Positions 1 to 6,390 are shown, counted from the first letter of the stretch. The stretch: 9,090 bases of DNA from Syntrophales bacterium (GCA_023231165.1 JALNVY010000094.1:1-9090), one strand, 5' to 3'. The notes: generated from the sequence alone by a model not told the origin. Made by a program: numbers and translations.

Positions 1-851
1 AGGGCTTCCGTTTCCTGGGGCGTAAGGGTGAAGCTTTCGACGTGGATATCACCCGGCGTTTCGATACCGAAACTCCAGGACGGCAGCGGAACCTCGCTGA
101 GTAATCTTCTTCCCCAGGGATCATCCCGGTTGACGATCATCCGGATGGGGCGACCCTTTTGCGACCGGGGAAGAACATCGGCAAAGAAGCGCTTCTTTGC
201 GGAAAAATACCTTTCCATGTTTCCGTGATAGTCCAGATGATCCTGGGAAAGATTGGTGAAGATTCCCAGATCAAAATCACAGTCGTCGACCCGCTGCAAA
301 TCAACGGCATGAGAAGAAACTTCGGCGATGACATGGCTGACCCCGGCATCAAGCATTTGCCGAAGGATGCGCTGCATGTCAAAGGATTCCGGCGTCGTAT
401 TCGGGGCCGGCATAACGGTGCCGCCATACCGGTAATTCACCGTTCCAAGGACGCCCGGGTTGAAACCGGCGGTCTTGATAATGGATTCCAGGATATATGT
501 AACCGTCGTTTTCCCATTGGTTCCGGTAACGGCGATCAGATAAAGCCCGGCGGAAGGATGGCCAAAAAAATTCTTTCCCAGAACACCTAGGATACGACGG
601 CTGTCCCCGACCTGAATCGCCGTAATCCCGGCGGGAGGTGTGAAATCATGCTCATAAAGTATGAAGCGCGCTCCCCTGTCCAAGGCTTCGGGGATGTAAT
701 GGTGCCCGTCTGTCTTCAATCCGGGGATGGCCACGAACAGACAATTCTCTTCACATTTTCGTGAATCATAGCAGATCGAGGATACCTGCCCGTGGGCATT
801 GCCATGAAGTCCCTGTATCTCGATGCCCCGAAGAATGTTTGAGAGTTGCAT
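1..851 (-). CDS. murE: UDP-N-acetylmuramoyl-tripeptide synthetase MurE, partial (C-terminus beyond left edge)
   Basis: Cytoplasmic Mur ligase that adds the third amino acid (meso-diaminopimelate in most Gram-negatives, lysine in some Gram-positives) to UDP-MurNAc-L-Ala-D-Glu, using ATP. The open frame starts at ATG 851 and runs off the window after 283 of the usual roughly 490 residues. Visible family marks are the N-terminal UDP-substrate segment with YDSR (28-31) and LFVAIPG (38-44), the ATP P-loop GTNGKTT (110-116), TTPE (152-155), EVSSHA (177-182), TNLSQDHLDYHG (199-210) and the likely carbamylated lysine K219 in YFSAKK. The third, amino-acid-selecting domain with the DNPR-type motif is outside, so DAP versus lysine cannot be read directly; DAP is inferred from the Gram-negative context. 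An AAGGGG ribosome site at 857-862 overlaps the ftsI stop codon, so translation is probably coupled to ftsI. The frame is intact over the visible part. Confidence 0.96.
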   Translation of the reverse strand, partial: MQLSNILRGIEIQGLHGNAHGQVSSICYDSRKCEENCLFVAIPGLKTDGHHYIPEALDRGARFILYEHDFTPPAGITAIQVGDSRRILGVLGKNFFGHPSAGLYLIAVTGTNGKTTVTYILESIIKTAGFNPGVLGTVNYRYGGTVMPAPNTTPESFDMQRILRQMLDAGVSHVIAEVSSHAVDLQRVDDCDFDLGIFTNLSQDHLDYHGNMERYFSAKKRFFADVLPRSQKGRPIRMIVNRDDPWGRRLLSEVPLPSWSFGIETPGDIHVESFTLTPQETEA

Positions 852-860
852 GCTGACCCC

Positions 861-2855
861 TTATTGTCCTGTTTGAAAGGTAATGGTACAGGATCGGAAA
901 GTGCTCAGAGGAACCCCCGGCAGGGGCGCCTGGGATACTGCCCAGCCGTTGCCCACCACCTTTATTTCGATGCTCTTTCCCTTCGCTTTTCTCAGAACAT
1001 CCCGTATCGTCAACCCCCGGAAATCAGGCATCACTGCTTCCTGCGGTTCGTTTTCCATTCCTTCCGGACGGGGAATTACGGGGGGAGTGGATACAAGTTG
1101 CAAGGTTTCTTTTTTGGGGGCAATGCCCTTTTCCTCGATAGGATTCTGGTCCCGGATGTTGGTCTTGTAACTATTCAGGATTTGTTCGCCAATTCTTTTA
1201 AAAACAGGCGCCGAAGCGACCCCCCCCCACCTGTCCCGTTGTGGTTCGTCGAGAACTACGATAATGGCGATCTGGGGTGCTTCCGCTGGGAAGAAGCCCA
1301 TGAAAGAAGTCCTTACCCGCTCCGATGAATAGACATGACGGGCGAAGTCGAATTTCTGGGAAGTGCCCGTCTTGCCGGCGACATTTACATTTTCAATGCG
1401 GGCTCTTTTTCCGGTGCCGTCTTCCGCTCCCACAACATCCGTCATGATGGAAGCGATACGCTTTGCCGTGGCTGGAGATACGACCTTTCTGACCATCGTC
1501 GGACGGAACTCCCTGACGATCTGACCTTTACGGTCAACAATCCCCTTGATGACATAGGGCTTCATCAGCATGCCATCATTGGCGATGGCGGAAAGGGCCG
1601 TGATGAGTTGAATGGGGGTAATGGATATCCCCTGCCCGAAGGCGATTCTGGTGAGGTCCACTCTTGTCCAGTTTTGATGAGGGCGGAGCAGACCCGTTGA
1701 CTCGCCGTTCAGGTCGATCCCGGTTTTATTTCCAAAGCCGAACTTGGTAATATAAGAATAAAATTTCTCCCCCCCCAGGCGTTCGGCAATCTTCGCAGAT
1801 CCGATATTGCTGGAATATTTGATGATTTCACGAACCGTCAAGGTGCCGTGCCGCTTCCTCTGGGCTTCATGGATAACCTTGTTTGCGACCACATAATTGC
1901 CATTCTCACAGAAAATACGGTCGGTTTCCTTAACCGTTTTCTCTTCGAGGGCCGCAGCGACCAGAAATGGTTTGAACGTCGATCCCGGATCGTAACTATC
2001 TGTTATTGCTTTATTTTTTCCTGTGGCGGGACCGCCGCTGGTGGAGTAATTGGGATCAAAGCTCGGCTCATTTGCCAGGGCGAGAATTTCACCCGTCCTG
2101 GGATCCATAACGATGGCGTAACCGCCTTTTGCCCCCTTATCGGTTACTGCTTCCTTCAACTGTGTTTCCACCACGTGTTGAATGCGGCTGTCAATGGTCA
2201 GGATCAAGTGATAGCTGGATATCTGTTCGGTAGCTGCCTTTTCGAGCTGGGGCTGGAGTCTTTTCCCTTTGGCGTCGCGAGCCCAGGCAAGTTTTTCCGG
2301 AACGCCCTTGAGATAATCCTCATATTTAAGTTCGAGCCCTTCAAGTCCTGTGGAATCAAGCCCTACAAAACCAAGAAGATGGCCGGCAAGTTCTCCGTTG
2401 GGGTAAAAACGCTTCGGTTCCTTGATCAGAAAGACCCCTTCCACATTCAGGGCTTCCACTTTTCTGGCCTGTTCGGGGGGTATTCTTCTGGCAAGCCAGC
2501 AAAAATTCTTGGTGCTGGAGATTTTCTTGATGATGGTTTCCCGGTCAAGGCCGATCAGGGGGGCAACCTTATCGGCCGCGTCCTGGGGATTTCTTATTTT
2601 TGAAGGATCGGCGCAGACCGAATCGGCCATCACACTGGCAGCGAGTTTTTCTCCATTGCGATCGAAAATGATACCTCGCTCCGGCTGGATCTGAAGGGTT
2701 TTGATGTGCTGCTTGGCTGCCAGTGTCTTTAATGTCTGGCCTGAGAGGATCTGTAACTGAAAGGCGCGGGTGATCAGGGCAATGAACAGGACCAGGAAAA
2801 AAACCAGTAAGGTCACAATTCGAAACTTAAGCCATTTCTTTTCTTCCCGCATCAT
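861..2855 (-). CDS. ftsI: Septal peptidoglycan transpeptidase FtsI (PBP3, class B) with C-terminal PASTA domain
   Basis: Class B penicillin-binding protein that cross-links septal peptidoglycan together with FtsW. Numbered from ATG 2855 (664 aa): one N-terminal membrane segment at about 11-29, then the PBP dimerisation domain (about 50-215, beginning near PERGIIFDRNG), then the transpeptidase domain. All three catalytic motifs are present: STFK with nucleophile S292 (292-295), SSN (348-350) and KTGT (495-498). A charged, proline-rich linker (about 570-605) leads to one PASTA-like domain (about 609-664, starting MPDFRGLTIRDVL). E. coli FtsI (588 aa) lacks this domain; PASTA-bearing FtsI/SpoVD-type proteins occur in several other phyla. 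The start is uncertain: TTG 2864, TTG 2858, ATG 2855 and ATG 2852 are in frame and no strong ribosome site is seen. The gene follows ftsL by 17 nt. Two long G runs lie within it. Known role from family; the frame is intact. Confidence 0.96.
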   Translation of the reverse strand: MMREEKKWLKFRIVTLLVFFLVLFIALITRAFQLQILSGQTLKTLAAKQHIKTLQIQPERGIIFDRNGEKLAASVMADSVCADPSKIRNPQDAADKVAPLIGLDRETIIKKISSTKNFCWLARRIPPEQARKVEALNVEGVFLIKEPKRFYPNGELAGHLLGFVGLDSTGLEGLELKYEDYLKGVPEKLAWARDAKGKRLQPQLEKAATEQISSYHLILTIDSRIQHVVETQLKEAVTDKGAKGGYAIVMDPRTGEILALANEPSFDPNYSTSGGPATGKNKAITDSYDPGSTFKPFLVAAALEEKTVKETDRIFCENGNYVVANKVIHEAQRKRHGTLTVREIIKYSSNIGSAKIAERLGGEKFYSYITKFGFGNKTGIDLNGESTGLLRPHQNWTRVDLTRIAFGQGISITPIQLITALSAIANDGMLMKPYVIKGIVDRKGQIVREFRPTMVRKVVSPATAKRIASIMTDVVGAEDGTGKRARIENVNVAGKTGTSQKFDFARHVYSSERVRTSFMGFFPAEAPQIAIIVVLDEPQRDRWGGVASAPVFKRIGEQILNSYKTNIRDQNPIEEKGIAPKKETLQLVSTPPVIPRPEGMENEPQEAVMPDFRGLTIRDVLRKAKGKSIEIKVVGNGWAVSQAPLPGVPLSTFRSCTITFQTGQ
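1220..1228 (-). repeat. G9 homopolymer tract inside ftsI
   Basis: Nine consecutive C on the plus strand, read as G9 in ftsI, encoding the Trp-Gly-Gly of the conserved WGG-x-x-SAPVF segment near the end of the transpeptidase domain. The reading frame is intact across it. A run of this length is prone to polymerase slippage and sequencing error. Confidence 0.9.
1769..1776 (-). repeat. G8 homopolymer tract inside ftsI
   Basis: Eight consecutive C on the plus strand, read as G8 in ftsI, encoding Leu-Gly-Gly-Glu in the segment ERLGGEKFYS downstream of the SSN motif. The frame is intact across it. Confidence 0.9.
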
Positions 2856-2872
2856 CAATACCAAGCCAAAAT

Positions 2873-3193
2873 TTATTTAATTGTGATGACCTGGTCCTTG
2901 TCAGGATGGGTCATCTGTAGCTTCTCCATGGCAATCGCCGCGATGCGTTGTGGAGATTTTAAGGTAGCAATCTCGACTTTCAGCTTTTTCTGTTCGTCCA
3001 TCAGCCGTTCTTTGCGGCTGCTTTCTTCGGCAATCTGGTATTCCAGTTTCGTCATTTGGAGATGGGAGGCGACGTAACAAAGGAGCACGGACATGAGCGC
3101 CAGGGCGGCAACGATGTAGATGGAGTATTTAATCTCCCCGGTTTTCTTGTGTTCCTCTTGAACAGTTCCCTTGAGGGCTTCACTGACAGCCAT
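2873..3193 (-). CDS. ftsL: Cell division protein FtsL
   Basis: Small bitopic membrane protein of the divisome which, with FtsB and FtsQ, activates the FtsW-FtsI synthase. At 106 aa it has the family's length and architecture: a short cytoplasmic N-terminus (1-22), one hydrophobic segment at about 23-43, then a charged heptad-like coiled coil (about 45-80) and the FtsL/DivIC-type tail SPQRIAAIAMEKLQM (80-94). Sequence conservation in this family is low, so the call rests on architecture plus position between rsmH and ftsI, where ftsL normally sits. The ATG is 3 nt beyond the rsmH stop, and its ribosome site AAAGGA (3202-3207) lies within the last rsmH codons, implying translational coupling. 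Confidence 0.9.
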   Translation of the reverse strand: MAVSEALKGTVQEEHKKTGEIKYSIYIVAALALMSVLLCYVASHLQMTKLEYQIAEESSRKERLMDEQKKLKVEIATLKSPQRIAAIAMEKLQMTHPDKDQVITIK

Positions 3194-3196
3194 TTT

Positions 3197-4132
3197 TTAT
3201 ATCCTTTCGGCGGTGCGAAGTTTGGCGCTTCTTGCCCTTGGATTATCCGAAATTTCTGCATCTGACGGCGTAATGGGCCGACGGTAAACAACCTTGGCCT
3301 TCGACTGTCTTTGACAATTGCAAATAGGGATGTCGTGCGGGCAGATACAGGCATTTTCGTAGGAACGAAAAGAGGTTTTTACCATCCTGTCTTCCAGGGA
3401 ATGGTAGGAAATGACAGAAAACCTGCCGCCTGTGCGGAGCAGGTCGATCCCATTAGTGAGGGCGCTCTGGAGGCTGGATAATTCCTTATTGACGGCAATG
3501 CGAAGGGCCTGGAATGTCTTTGTAGCCGGGTGCAACCGGTGTCCATGGAGTTTCTTTGGGATTACCGACAAAATTATGCTCGCCAATTCTGTTGTGGTTT
3601 CAATATTTTTTGATTTTCGTTCGGCAACTATGGCTCTGGCAATTCTCCTGGCCATAGTTTCTTCACCGTATTCCCGGATGATCTTCGCTAACGAGGATTC
3701 CGGAAGGGTGTTTACAAGGTCATAAGCGCTCGTTTGTTGACGGCAATTCATGCGCATGTCTAAAAGGGCCTCCTTCGAGAAACTGAATCCCCTCTCTGCT
3801 GCATCCAGTTGATGAGACGACACCCCTAAATCCAGGAGGATGCCATCAACATGGTAAATATTCAGGCTGACTAAGATATCGCCAATGTCGGCAAAATTTC
3901 CCCTTGCCAGTGTAACTCTGCCACCGAAGGGGTTTAATCGCTTGTCGGCTTCACGGAGAGCGTCTTCATCAGCGTCGATGCCTATCAACAAGCCATCCGG
4001 TGCGCTTTCCTGAAGGATTTCAATTGCATGTCCGGCACCGCCCACGGTCCCGTCTACATAGACCCCTCCCGCCTTGCAACCGAGGGAGGCGATGACTTCT
4101 CGAACCAGGACCGGTTTGTGAAATAAGTGCAT
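3197..4132 (-). CDS. rsmH: 16S rRNA (cytosine-1402-N4)-methyltransferase RsmH (MraW)
   Basis: S-adenosylmethionine-dependent methyltransferase that modifies N4 of C1402 in the decoding centre of 16S rRNA. Numbered from ATG 4132 (311 aa, the usual family length): SAM motif VDGTVGGAGHA (26-36), acidic ribose-binding GIDAD (51-55), DLGVSS (101-106), MRM (126-128), PATKTFQALRIAVNKEL (202-218), SYHSLEDR (242-249), a Cys cluster CIC-x6-CNC (262-273), and the characteristic tail NPRARSAKLR (297-306). A longer frame opens at TTG 4150 overlapping the mraZ stop. I chose ATG 4132 because AGGA at 4142-4145 is spaced 9 nt from it and the protein then begins MHLFHKPVLVREV, as in relatives. It sits 14 nt after mraZ and 3 nt before ftsL. 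The gene is complete. Confidence 0.97.
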   Translation of the reverse strand: MHLFHKPVLVREVIASLGCKAGGVYVDGTVGGAGHAIEILQESAPDGLLIGIDADEDALREADKRLNPFGGRVTLARGNFADIGDILVSLNIYHVDGILLDLGVSSHQLDAAERGFSFSKEALLDMRMNCRQQTSAYDLVNTLPESSLAKIIREYGEETMARRIARAIVAERKSKNIETTTELASIILSVIPKKLHGHRLHPATKTFQALRIAVNKELSSLQSALTNGIDLLRTGGRFSVISYHSLEDRMVKTSFRSYENACICPHDIPICNCQRQSKAKVVYRRPITPSDAEISDNPRARSAKLRTAERI

Positions 4133-4141
4133 TTCATGGTT

Positions 4142-4145
4142 TCCT
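4142..4145 (-). promoter_or_regulatory. Ribosome binding site that decides the rsmH start
   Basis: AGGA on the minus strand, 9 nt upstream of ATG 4132. It lies downstream of the alternative TTG 4150 and so cannot serve it; this favours the 311-residue form of RsmH. It begins 1 nt past the mraZ stop codon. Confidence 0.6.
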
Positions 4146-4146
4146 A

Positions 4147-4602
4147 TCAAATTCCCAGGTTTGCCATGTAGTCCATGAAATCTCCGGAATCATCGCTCTG
4201 GTCGCCCATTCTCTTCATTTCTCCCTCGAAACGTTCCCTGTTCCAGATTTCGACGTTTCGAAGCATACCGACCATTACGATGTCCTTCTCCAATTTCGCG
4301 TATTCGCGAAGATTGGGCGGGACGAGAACACGCCCTTGGCTGTCTATGGTACAATCTACAGCGCTGGACATGAAAAAGCGTTGGAAATCACGTACCTGTC
4401 TGCGAAGGATGGATTGGTGCCAGACCTTTTCTTCGATGATCTCCCACTCATTTTGAGGAAAGACCATGAGATAGTCATTCATTTTGGTGATGACTATCTG
4501 GCCGTTGCTTTTTTCGGCAAAGACCTCTCTCAGCTTGGAGGGGAAAATTACTCTTCCCTTGTCATCTATAGTGTGGTAATATTGACCCCTAAATACAGAC
4601 AT
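4147..4602 (-). CDS. mraZ: Transcriptional regulator MraZ
   Basis: AbrB/SpoVT-fold DNA-binding protein that forms a ring-like oligomer and represses the dcw operon by binding direct repeats in its own promoter. From ATG 4602 it is 151 aa, typical for the family, and contains the two tandem MraZ half-domains, each with the diagnostic motif: DKGRVIFPSKLRE (14-26) and DSQGRVLVPPNLRE (87-100). A longer GTG-started frame from 4629 would run through the operator boxes and is unlikely; the ATG form begins MSVFRGQYYHTID as expected and has a GGAGGA ribosome site about 9 nt upstream. It is first gene of the dcw operon, preceded by a clear promoter and three GTGGAG boxes. The C-terminus (133-151) is acidic and Gly/Asp/Ser-rich and looks disordered. 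Confidence 0.96.
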   Translation of the reverse strand: MSVFRGQYYHTIDDKGRVIFPSKLREVFAEKSNGQIVITKMNDYLMVFPQNEWEIIEEKVWHQSILRRQVRDFQRFFMSSAVDCTIDSQGRVLVPPNLREYAKLEKDIVMVGMLRNVEIWNRERFEGEMKRMGDQSDDSGDFMDYMANLGI

Positions 4603-4610
4603 CGACGCTC

Positions 4611-4617
4611 TTCCTCC
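4611..4617 (-). promoter_or_regulatory. mraZ ribosome binding site, overlapping the third GTGGAG box
   Basis: GGAGGAA on the minus strand, with GGAGGA ending about 9 nt before ATG 4602. Its first four bases belong to the promoter-distal GTGGAG box (4614-4619), so the repeat array extends into the untranslated leader up to the start codon. It supports ATG 4602 over GTG 4629. Confidence 0.7.
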
Positions 4618-4639
4618 ACAATACTCCACTATGCTCCAC
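4614..4639 (-). promoter_or_regulatory. Probable MraZ operator: three GTGGAG direct repeats at 10-bp spacing
   Basis: On the minus strand GTGGAG occurs at 4634-4639, 4624-4629 and 4614-4619, each separated by exactly 4 nt (CATA, then TATT), so the period is 10 bp, one helical turn. MraZ in E. coli is known to bind G-rich TGGG-type direct repeats with this periodicity just upstream of mraZ. Position (between promoter and start codon), copy number and spacing all match; the core here is GTGGAG instead of a GTGGG form. The array begins at about the predicted transcription start. Autoregulation by the adjacent mraZ product is inferred. Confidence 0.82.
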
Positions 4640-4646
4640 GTGGTGC

Positions 4647-4676
4647 ACTATAAATGAGGCGCCTCTGGTTTGTCAA
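4647..4676 (-). promoter_or_regulatory. Sigma70-type promoter of the dcw operon (Pmra)
   Basis: Minus strand: perfect -35 TTGACA at 4671-4676 and -10 TATAGT at 4647-4652 (5 of 6 consensus), spacer 18 nt. Predicted start near 4640, just ahead of the GTGGAG array and about 38 nt before the mraZ ATG. The -35 begins 10 nt after the mltG stop, so the dcw operon can be started independently of ruvX-mltG. Confidence 0.8.
4656..4665. other. Perfect 10-bp palindrome GAGGCGCCTC in the dcw promoter spacer
   Basis: GAGGCGCCTC is its own reverse complement and lies between the -35 and -10 elements. A second perfect palindrome, CCACGTGG (4636-4643), covers the predicted start site and overlaps the first GTGGAG box. 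They could bind a second dimeric regulator, but short palindromes also arise by chance and no factor is identified. Confidence 0.4.
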
Positions 4677-4686
4677 GGAAATTTTA

Positions 4687-5703
4687 TTATTTTTTCCTTA
4701 GGATTTGATACTTTGAAACGGCTTGGTGGTGGTCAATCAGGGTATAGGAAAACTGGTGGGATCCATTGTTGTTTGCCACAAAATACAGATAGTTTACCTT
4801 TGCCGGATAAAGGGCCGCTGTTAGTGAGTTGATGTCGGGGTTGGCGATAGGTCCCGGTGGCAAGCCGTAATTACGGTAGGTATTGTGCGGTGTATTTTTT
4901 AATAGATGACTTCTTCTTATTTTACCGTCAAAATCATCGAGATTGTAGACAGCGGTAGGATCGCTTTGCAGTTTCATTCCTTTTTTCAAACGATTGTGGA
5001 ATACCGCTGAAACCATAGGTTTTTCATCCTTGAACCCCGTTTCTTTCCCAATGAGAGAGGCAAGGGTGACGACCTCCGTGATGGTCATGCCCATTGCTGC
5101 CGCCCGCTGGCGCATGTCCGGGGTAAATCTTTCCCAGAACTCCTGGTTCATAATCCGGATGATTTCCTTTGGTCCCATGGAGCGGTCAAGCCTGTATGTC
5201 TCCGGGTAGAGGAATCCTTCCATTGTTTTCCCGGGGATATTAAGGGTCTTCACGAAATTCTGATCAAAGGCCAGCTTCAGGAATGTTTCTTCAGAAACTA
5301 ACTTATCCGCAGCCAGACGTGCGGCAATCTCCTTGATTGTGAAATCTTCCGGGATGGTTACCTTATAGGACTTAGTGTCTCCCATAACCAATTTATTAAT
5401 GATATCGATAGGTGGCATCGCGTCAGAAAGTTCATATTCCCCGGCCTTGATCTGCCTGGCCGCACCTCTCATAATGGCCAAGGCATAAAAAAATGGCTTG
5501 TTTTCAACGAGTCCGGCATTATTAAGGATATCAATGATTTCCGTGAATCCTGTCCCTCGGGGAATATCGATCAGGATCGTCTCGGATGACTGTCCGACGG
5601 GTTGAGAGGCGAAATTCATAAAAAAAACCAGCATGCTCAAAATGAGCAGCCCGAGGAAGAATGAAATAGTCGGTTTGATGTATAAAATACGCAATAATTT
5701 CAT
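4687..5703 (-). CDS. mltG: Endolytic murein transglycosylase MltG (YceG family)
   Basis: Inner-membrane lytic transglycosylase that cleaves nascent glycan strands and is proposed to terminate their elongation. The 338 residues include an N-terminal membrane anchor (about 11-31), a LysM-like domain (about 41-110) and the YceG catalytic domain. Key segments are EGFLYPETYRL (162-172), ASLIGKETGF (215-224) with catalytic glutamate E221, VFHNRLKKGMKLQSDPTAVY (234-253), NTYRNYGLPPGPIANP (274-289) and YLYFVANNNGSHQFS (305-319). Length and motif order match known MltG. The ATG is 12 nt after the ruvX stop with no strong ribosome site, suggesting coupled translation. The gene ends with tandem stops TAATAA, immediately before the dcw promoter; I see no terminator there. 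A complete gene. Confidence 0.95.
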   Translation of the reverse strand: MKLLRILYIKPTISFFLGLLILSMLVFFMNFASQPVGQSSETILIDIPRGTGFTEIIDILNNAGLVENKPFFYALAIMRGAARQIKAGEYELSDAMPPIDIINKLVMGDTKSYKVTIPEDFTIKEIAARLAADKLVSEETFLKLAFDQNFVKTLNIPGKTMEGFLYPETYRLDRSMGPKEIIRIMNQEFWERFTPDMRQRAAAMGMTITEVVTLASLIGKETGFKDEKPMVSAVFHNRLKKGMKLQSDPTAVYNLDDFDGKIRRSHLLKNTPHNTYRNYGLPPGPIANPDINSLTAALYPAKVNYLYFVANNNGSHQFSYTLIDHHQAVSKYQILRKK

Positions 5704-5715
5704 GGCTGATACGAC

Positions 5716-6141
5716 TTAAGCGGTTTGCCGGGGAGGGATTGATTTCAGATAATCCTGAAGGATAATGCTGGCAGCAAGTTTGTCCACGACTTCCTTTCTT
5801 TTCTCTCGTTTCATATAAGAACGCATGAGGATTTCTTCCGCTTCTTTTGTTGAAAATGTTTCATCCCAGCGGATGATGGGTAACTGCAGGTGCGACGCAA
5901 GGATTGCCGCAAAGCGGTCTACCTTTTGACACTGAATGCCCTCGGCGCCGTCAAGCCGGACCGGATAGCCGATGACAATCTTTTCCGGGCTATATTTTTT
6001 TACAAGCGCGGTGAGAGATTCCATATCCTTTTGCCTGTTTTTCCTCACGATTACGGTGACAGGCTGGGCGATCATTCCCATTTCATCTGTTACGGCAACC
6101 CCAATCCGTTTCTCACCGTAATCAAGCCCGATAATTCTCAC
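5716..6141 (-). CDS. ruvX: Putative pre-16S rRNA nuclease RuvX (YqgF)
   Basis: RNase H-like fold protein related to RuvC, implicated in 5' end maturation of 16S rRNA and, in some bacteria, assigned Holliday-junction resolvase activity. From GTG 6141 it has 141 residues, the normal size. Conserved parts are IIGLDYGEKRIGVAVTDE (3-20, catalytic D7), PEKIVIGYPVRLDG (52-65), RWDETFST (91-98, E94) and VVDKLAASIILQDYL (118-132, D120), giving the acidic triad. A longer frame opens at GTG 6186, but GGAG at 6149-6152 is 7 nt ahead of GTG 6141 and the shorter protein begins at the family's usual position. First gene of a probable ruvX-mltG pair. Gene frame intact. Confidence 0.94.
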   Translation of the reverse strand: MRIIGLDYGEKRIGVAVTDEMGMIAQPVTVIVRKNRQKDMESLTALVKKYSPEKIVIGYPVRLDGAEGIQCQKVDRFAAILASHLQLPIIRWDETFSTKEAEEILMRSYMKREKRKEVVDKLAASIILQDYLKSIPPRQTA

Positions 6142-6148
6142 TACATGA

Positions 6149-6152
6149 CTCC
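6149..6152 (-). promoter_or_regulatory. Ribosome binding site that decides the ruvX GTG start
   Basis: GGAG on the minus strand, 7 nt before GTG 6141. No ribosome site of this quality is seen before the upstream in-frame GTG at 6186. Confidence 0.6.
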
Positions 6153-6201
6153 ATAAAAGGCGGTCTTTATATGAAAATCCCCCCACACCTGAGTATGAGT
6201 A

Positions 6202-6230
6202 TTAATATATGGACAAACTTTTTTTTTCAA
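6202..6230 (-). promoter_or_regulatory. Possible promoter of ruvX-mltG in an AT-rich stretch
   Basis: Minus strand: TTGAAA at 6225-6230, followed after 17 nt by TATTAA (4 of 6) or after 15 nt by TATATT (5 of 6). The spacer begins with an A run that continues from the -35 hexamer, which could bend DNA. This is the best candidate in the 154-nt gap (6142-6295) between ruvX and the divergent tRNA; the rest of that gap shows nothing further except the tRNA promoter. The assignment is weak. Confidence 0.4.
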
Positions 6231-6257
6231 GACAAATTATCCTTTCGTCATTTCTTC

Positions 6258-6285
6258 TTGACATTTCAGCCTTCCCTTATATAAT
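6258..6285 (+). promoter_or_regulatory. Consensus sigma70 promoter of the tRNA-Leu gene
   Basis: Perfect -35 TTGACA (6258-6263) and perfect -10 TATAAT (6280-6285), spacer 16 nt. The predicted start is about 6292, only about 4 nt before the mature tRNA end. The region after the -10 is GC-rich (CGCCCGCC), as in stringently controlled stable-RNA promoters; such control is an inference. Confidence 0.85.
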
Positions 6286-6295
6286 CGCCCGCCAG

Positions 6296-6382
6296 GCCGG
6301 AGTGGTGAAACTGGTAGACGCAGGGGACTCAAAATCCCCCGAGGGCAACTTCATGACGGTTCGATTCCGTCCTCCGGCACCA
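6296..6382 (+). tRNA. tRNA-Leu (anticodon CAA), class II
   Basis: An 87-nt cloverleaf with all arms readable. Acceptor GCCGGAG (6296-6302) pairs with CTCCGGC (6372-6378). The D arm is GTG/CGC with the GGTAGA loop. The anticodon stem GGGGA (6323-6327) pairs with TCCCC (6335-6339) around loop CTCAAAA, anticodon CAA at 6330-6332, reading UUG. The long variable arm folds as GAGG-GCAA-CTTC, a 4-bp helix (one G-U) closed by a GNRA tetraloop. The T arm GACGG/CCGTC encloses TTCGATT. Discriminator A73 and an encoded CCA (6380-6382) complete it. The long variable arm and A73 are leucine identity features. It resembles E. coli leuX in layout. Confidence 0.97.
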
Positions 6383-6390
6383 AGCAAATC

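Noticed and set aside
137..427. 96-codon minus-strand frame near the left edge
   Set aside because: It overlaps murE in another frame on the same strand; the murE frame has the P-loop and other ligase motifs and is the real one.
1848..2603. 251-codon open frame on the plus strand opposite ftsI, and other plus-strand frames in 846-1700
   Set aside because: They lie wholly antisense to ftsI, which has complete catalytic motifs; their translations show no recognisable domain and are explained by GC-rich codon positions of ftsI.
4133..4150. rsmH start at TTG 4150 overlapping the mraZ stop
   Set aside because: The AGGA site fits ATG 4132, and the shorter protein matches the family's start and length.
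4603..4629. mraZ start at GTG 4629
   Set aside because: It would place two operator boxes inside the coding region and add nine residues absent from MraZ relatives; ATG 4602 has a better-placed ribosome site.
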